Origin: CALGSZ01 sp042408955
GTDB lineage: Bacteria > Chloroflexota > Chloroflexia > Thermomicrobiales > UBA6265
Direction: 5' to 3'
Assembly (NCBI GenBank): GCA_042408955.1
Contig: JBHOQQ010000071.1
Coordinates: forward strand, 1 to 26,317
DNA length: 26,317 bases
Both the position numbers and the translations under genes were made by a program. Shown here in pieces: positions 23,519 to 26,317 of the stretch. Below the pieces are notes generated by a model, which ran no database searches, was not told the origin of the DNA, and saw nothing but the letters and a program-made list of their open reading frames with translations. The stretch's first letter is position 1, and the number at the start of each line of letters is the position of its first letter.

Positions 23519-23552
23519 CGGAGGCTGACAGCTGATAGCGCCTTGGCCTCCG
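23519..23552 (+). promoter_or_regulatory. Leader hairpin before hydroxypyruvate isomerase
   Basis: CGGAGGC (23519-23525) pairs with GCCTCCG (23546-23552). The 20-base loop holds CTGACAG CTGATAG, the same kind of seven-base unit as the arrays at 5764 and 5967. A separate 10-base palindrome CAACATGTTG (23573-23582) lies just before the ribosome site AGGAGAAGGA. Confidence 0.4.
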
Positions 23553-23595
23553 ATCGGACCTCTGACTGTTCACAACATGTTGCTCAGGAGAAGGA

Positions 23596-24381
23596 ATGCC
23601 GAGATTTGCCGCAAATCTGACGATGCTCTTTACGGAATACCCGGTGCTGGAGCGCTTCGACCGGGCTGCCGCGGCTGGTTTTACTGCCGTGGAATTCCTC
23701 TTCCCGTACGGAGAGGACATTCAGGGAATAAAGCAAGCTCTCGAACGGAACGGGTTGACGCAGATTCTGTTCAACCTCCCAGCCGGCGACTGGGCCAAAG
23801 GTGAGCGGGGTATCGCCAATGATCCCCGGCGCGTCACTGAATTTCGCGAGGGTGTCCACCGGGCGCTGGAGATTGCCGCGCTCCTGGGCGTCACCCGGCT
23901 GAACTGCCTTGCTGGACTGACGCTACCGGATGTGCCAGCTACCGATCAGTGGGCAACGCTGCGCGATAACCTTGCCTTTGCTGCTGAAGCTGCGCAGGCG
24001 GCCGGGGTTCGCCAGCTTGTGGAGCCGATTAATCCCTTCGACATGCCCGGCTTTTTCCTCAACCGGCCAAGCCAGGGCTTCGCATTGCTTAAGGAGATTG
24101 GCCATCCGAATCTCTTCCTCGAATATGACATCTACCATGCACAGCGAACTGAAGGGAACCTGACCGCGACATTGCGGGAACACATTGGCGAGATCGGCCA
24201 TATTCAGGTCGCCGATAGTCCGGCGAGGCACCAGCCTGGCACAGGCGAGATTCACTATCCCTTCGTTTTCCAGGAGCTTGATGCGACCGGCTATGATGGA
24301 TGGGTCGGGTTGGAGTATCGTCCGCTAGGTACCACCGAGGCGTCGCTATCGTGGTTGCGCGAGTGGGGCTACTGGTCATAG
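23596..24381 (+). CDS. hyi: Hydroxypyruvate isomerase family protein
   Basis: A 261-residue cytoplasmic TIM barrel that interconverts hydroxypyruvate and tartronate semialdehyde. Glu143 in LVEPIN and Glu240 in GLEYRP correspond to the two catalytic glutamates of this family. Asp178 and His181 in YDIYHAQ, and Gln204 in HIQVADSPARHQPGTGEI, are metal-site residues. The N-terminus RFAANLTMLFTE is also typical. The start is ATG with AGGAGAAGGA directly upstream. The neighbouring tartronate-semialdehyde reductase consumes its product. The close relative OtnI (2-oxo-tetronate isomerase) is an alternative, but no OtnK kinase or OtnC aldolase gene is visible. Confidence 0.9.
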   Translation: MPRFAANLTMLFTEYPVLERFDRAAAAGFTAVEFLFPYGEDIQGIKQALERNGLTQILFNLPAGDWAKGERGIANDPRRVTEFREGVHRALEIAALLGVTRLNCLAGLTLPDVPATDQWATLRDNLAFAAEAAQAAGVRQLVEPINPFDMPGFFLNRPSQGFALLKEIGHPNLFLEYDIYHAQRTEGNLTATLREHIGEIGHIQVADSPARHQPGTGEIHYPFVFQELDATGYDGWVGLEYRPLGTTEASLSWLREWGYWS

Positions 24382-24434
24382 CGGCGCAATGACCAGAAAC
24401 AACGGGCAAGGCGTTGGTTGGAAAGGGTGGAAAC

Positions 24435-25352
24435 GTGGAGCGCATAGGGTTTATCGGCCTCGGCATCATGGGCAAGCCGATGGCGCGTAACCTGGTCAAG
24501 GCGGGCTACGAGCTTGTCATCCACAACCGGAGCCGCGACGCCGTTGAGGAGCTTGTACGGGAATCGCCCGCGTTTCATGCTGCAAGCTCCCCACGCGAAG
24601 TCGCGGAGCAGGCCAAAATCGTGATTACGATGCTGCCCGATTCACCGGACGTGCGCGACGTCGTCTTTGGCCCGAATGGACTCCTCGAGGTGATGGGTGA
24701 GGGGCATTTGCTCATCGACATGAGCACGATCGCGCCCGCTACGGCCATCGAGGTCAGCCAGGCGCTCGCTCAGCGGGGCGCGCGGGCGCTCGATGCTCCG
24801 GTCAGCGGTGGCGACAAGGGCGCGATCGCTGGCACGCTTAGCATCATGGTTGGGGGCGATGCTGCCGATGTGGACCGGGCGATGCCACTCTTTCGGGCGA
24901 TGGGCAAGACCATCGTGCACGTGGGAGGGCCAGGCGCCGGGCAGATTGTCAAGGCGTGCAATCAAGTGGTGGTAGCGCTCAATTACGCTGCGGTCAGCGA
25001 AGCCCTCGTTCTCGGGGCCAAAGCCGGTGTGGACCCGAACAAGATCGTCCAAGTGCTCAGCGGTGGCCTGGCGGCAAGCCGGGTGCTTGAGCTGCGAGGG
25101 CCGACGATGATCGCGCACCAATTCCAGCCCGGCTTCCGCGTCAACCTGCACCGGAAGGACCTCGGCATCGCCTTATCAACCGGTAAGGAACACGGGGTGC
25201 CCTTGCCAGTGACCGCGCTTGTCTCGCAGTTGTTCGACGCACTCGCGGTTGCTGGCCGCGGCGACCTCGATCACTCGGCGCTGATCACAATCTTCGAAGA
25301 GCTTGCGAAATTCCAGGTTCCAAGCACGTCCGAGCCGGCGGCGCCAGCCTAA
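24435..25352 (+). CDS. garR: 2-hydroxy-3-oxopropionate (tartronate semialdehyde) reductase
   Basis: A 305-residue NAD(P)H-dependent beta-hydroxyacid dehydrogenase reducing tartronate semialdehyde to D-glycerate. The Rossmann motif GFIGLGIMGKPMARNL opens the protein. DAPVSGGDKGAIAGTLSIM (about 120-138) is the substrate-binding signature. GGPGAGQIVKACNQ supplies catalytic Lys173 and Asn176. GTG 24435 is chosen because AAAGG lies about eight bases upstream and the result matches family length; TTG 24414 would add seven residues. It follows hydroxypyruvate isomerase by 53 bases. The related 3-hydroxyisobutyrate and L-threonate dehydrogenases are less likely given that neighbour. Its stop overlaps the stop of the convergent DUF1059 gene. 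Confidence 0.88.
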   Translation: MERIGFIGLGIMGKPMARNLVKAGYELVIHNRSRDAVEELVRESPAFHAASSPREVAEQAKIVITMLPDSPDVRDVVFGPNGLLEVMGEGHLLIDMSTIAPATAIEVSQALAQRGARALDAPVSGGDKGAIAGTLSIMVGGDAADVDRAMPLFRAMGKTIVHVGGPGAGQIVKACNQVVVALNYAAVSEALVLGAKAGVDPNKIVQVLSGGLAASRVLELRGPTMIAHQFQPGFRVNLHRKDLGIALSTGKEHGVPLPVTALVSQLFDALAVAGRGDLDHSALITIFEELAKFQVPSTSEPAAPA

Positions 25353-25540
25353 TCGTTTTCGTCGCCTTGGTGCTCCTCACGGATGTGAGAGCGCACCAGG
25401 GCGACAACTTCTGGCGTGATTGACAACCCATGCGCCTCTGCCGCGTGCTGTCCGGCTTGGGCAATGATCTCCTCGTCGGTCTCTGCGGAAAATGTCGCCG
25501 TACAGCCTGCCATGATCTCACCACAGGCGAGTGTCTTCAT
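25349..25540 (-). CDS. DUF1059 family small protein
   Basis: A 63-residue cytoplasmic protein of unknown function. The pattern CGEIMAGCTATFSAETDEEIIAQ, followed by HAAEAHGLSITPEVVALVRSHI, matches DUF1059, in which two cysteines and histidines suggest metal binding. ATG 25540 has GGAGGG about seven bases upstream. It is convergent with the reductase gene: the two stop codons share bases 25350-25351. The gene at 25572-25727 encodes a shorter paralogue in the same orientation, 31 bases upstream. Confidence 0.8.
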   Translation of the reverse strand: MKTLACGEIMAGCTATFSAETDEEIIAQAGQHAAEAHGLSITPEVVALVRSHIREEHQGDEND

Positions 25541-25571
25541 TGGTGTCCCTCCCGGCATTTGACTTGTGTGC

Positions 25572-25727
25572 CTAGGCCTGATTGATCTCGGCCAGGGCAA
25601 GCACCTGCTCGGCAGTTAGAACAAGATCGTGGGCCGTTTTCGCATGCGCTTGCACGGCGGCAATCAGGTCAGCCTCGTTGTCAGCCCGAATCTCAATCCC
25701 GCACGCGCACCGAACAACCTTGGTCAT
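25572..25727 (-). CDS. Short DUF1059-like protein
   Basis: A 51-residue protein, MTKVVRCACGIEIRADNEA at the start, then LIAAVQAHAKTAHDLVLTAEQV. It aligns with the neighbouring DUF1059 protein: Cys-x-Cys-Gly at the start, an acidic helix entry (ADNEADLIAAV, compare AETDEEIIAQA), two histidines and a VLTAEQVLAL end (compare SITPEVVALV). The ribosome site GGGAGG lies about five bases before ATG 25727. It is the first gene of a two-gene unit and diverges from the SARP regulator. Function unknown; metal or redox sensing is a guess from the Cys/His pattern. Confidence 0.75.
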   Translation of the reverse strand: MTKVVRCACGIEIRADNEADLIAAVQAHAKTAHDLVLTAEQVLALAEINQA

Positions 25728-25782
25728 TCTGTCCTCCCTTCAACAGTCCGCGGCCAGCGTCTACTAGCGTGACCGTGTGGCC

Positions 25783-25824
25783 TTGCAGCACCATTGCAGC
25801 CTCCTTGCAGCGTTGAGACATAAT
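25783..25824 (+). promoter_or_regulatory. SARP-type operator: three TTGCAGC repeats at 11-bp spacing plus -10 box
   Basis: TTGCAGC occurs at 25783-25789, 25794-25800 and 25805-25811, each separated by four bases. The third copy ends seven bases before CATAAT (25819-25824), a good -10 box. Heptameric direct repeats one helical turn apart, with the last about eight bases from the -10, are the known operator design of SARP regulators, and the gene directly downstream encodes one. The predicted transcription start is near 25831, three bases before ATG 25834. Confidence 0.7.
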
Positions 25825-25833
25825 CGTGCAAGC

Positions 25834-26317
25834 ATGGACGCGCTCGCTGCTCATCCGCTTCGCATTTATATCTGTGGCCGCCTCGCCATCGAGAGCGGCG
25901 CACATGTCGTGCGCGAGACTGCCTTTCCTGCCAGGCAAGGGCGGCGCCTGTGGGCCTATCTCGTGCTGCGCCGTCAATGGCCCGTTGGCCGGGAAGACCT
26001 CGCGAACGCGGTCTGGGGCGAGAATTTCCCTGATGCCTGGAATTCATCCCTGAGCGCACTCATCAGCCGGTTGCGAGCGATGCTGTCTCCCATCGCCCGG
26101 GATTATCCTGCGCTCACGATTCGCGGCGAAGTAGGTCAATACCAGCTCATTGTTCCCCTATGGACCGTGATTGATGCTGAGCGAGCGCGCGCGGCTCTCC
26201 ACAATGCCGAAACTGCCCTCCGCCAAGGCCAGCCTAGTGCGGCGCTTGGAGAAGCACGGGTCGCAATGGAAATCGCCGCGCGAGGGTTCCTCGGCAATGA
26301 CGATTTGCCTTGGATCA
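25834..26317 (+). CDS. SARP/BTAD-family transcriptional activator (partial, C-terminus off the right edge)
   Basis: The first 161 residues are present. An OmpR-type winged helix spans about 8-108, with the hallmark run RQGRRLWAYLVLRRQWPVGRE, then LANAVWGENFP and SLSALISRLRAML (recognition helix). Residues from about 112 (VIDAERARAALHNAE) begin a bacterial transcriptional activation (BTAD) helical domain. Members activate secondary metabolism or stress operons, often followed by ATPase and TPR domains; that part is outside the window. No ribosome site precedes ATG 25834, but a -10 box ends ten bases upstream, so the message is probably leaderless or nearly so. It diverges from the DUF1059 genes, with three TTGCAGC repeats between them. 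Confidence 0.85.
   Translation, partial: MDALAAHPLRIYICGRLAIESGAHVVRETAFPARQGRRLWAYLVLRRQWPVGREDLANAVWGENFPDAWNSSLSALISRLRAMLSPIARDYPALTIRGEVGQYQLIVPLWTVIDAERARAALHNAETALRQGQPSAALGEARVAMEIAARGFLGNDDLPWI

Overview
The window is high-GC bacterial DNA with dense gene packing, strong AGGAGG-type ribosome binding sites, GTG starts and many family-5 substrate-binding proteins. The gene mix points to a Chloroflexota bacterium, most likely a Thermomicrobia/Sphaerobacter-like lineage. That mix includes a PPi-type phosphofructokinase, Tat-exported solute-binding proteins, DinB and DUF1059 proteins, bacterial SH3 and excalibur surface proteins, a BTAD/SARP regulator, and seven-base intergenic repeats. 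The placement is inference from gene content; no rRNA or other taxonomic marker is present. I saw no tRNA, rRNA, IS element, CRISPR array or origin.

Layout. (1) 1-950, minus: 5' part of a PPi-type 6-phosphofructokinase that runs off the left edge. (2) 1110-1903, plus: a HicB-like/DinB fusion with its own promoter. (3) 2047-10912, minus: a probable operon read from right to left: FAD amine/amino-acid oxidoreductase, gamma-glutamyltransferase, two paralogous Tat-exported peptide-type binding proteins, and two DppB/DppC-type permeases. The gaps inside it hold arrays of a seven-base repeat and long inverted repeats. (4) 11016-14692, plus: the divergent operon of an MFS carrier, a PLP group II decarboxylase-like enzyme and an HpcH/HpaI aldolase. 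A perfect 17-bp palindrome lies over its -35 box. (5) 14844-17817: a small tetratricopeptide-like protein, a secreted double-SH3 protein, an excalibur surface protein, and on the minus strand a headless remnant of an LPXTG-type protein. (6) 17959-25352, plus: a GntR/FCD regulator, then a second binding-protein/permease/permease set, a DapA-family lyase, hydroxypyruvate isomerase and tartronate-semialdehyde reductase, a likely sugar-acid catabolic unit. (7) 25349-25727, minus: two small DUF1059 proteins. (8) 25834-end, plus: the start of a SARP/BTAD transcriptional activator.

How it fits together. Regions 3 and 4 look like one import-and-breakdown locus for an unknown peptide-like or gamma-glutamyl compound: uptake, gamma-glutamyl hydrolysis, amine oxidation, decarboxylation and aldol cleavage under one palindromic operator. 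Region 6 would import a hydroxy-acid and pass hydroxypyruvate or tartronate semialdehyde to D-glycerate. Neither ABC set encodes its ATPases.

The most striking regulatory signal is upstream of the SARP gene. Three copies of TTGCAGC lie exactly 11 bp apart, with the last one seven bases from a CATAAT -10 box. This is the geometry known for SARP operators, and it suggests autoregulation of a near-leaderless transcript.
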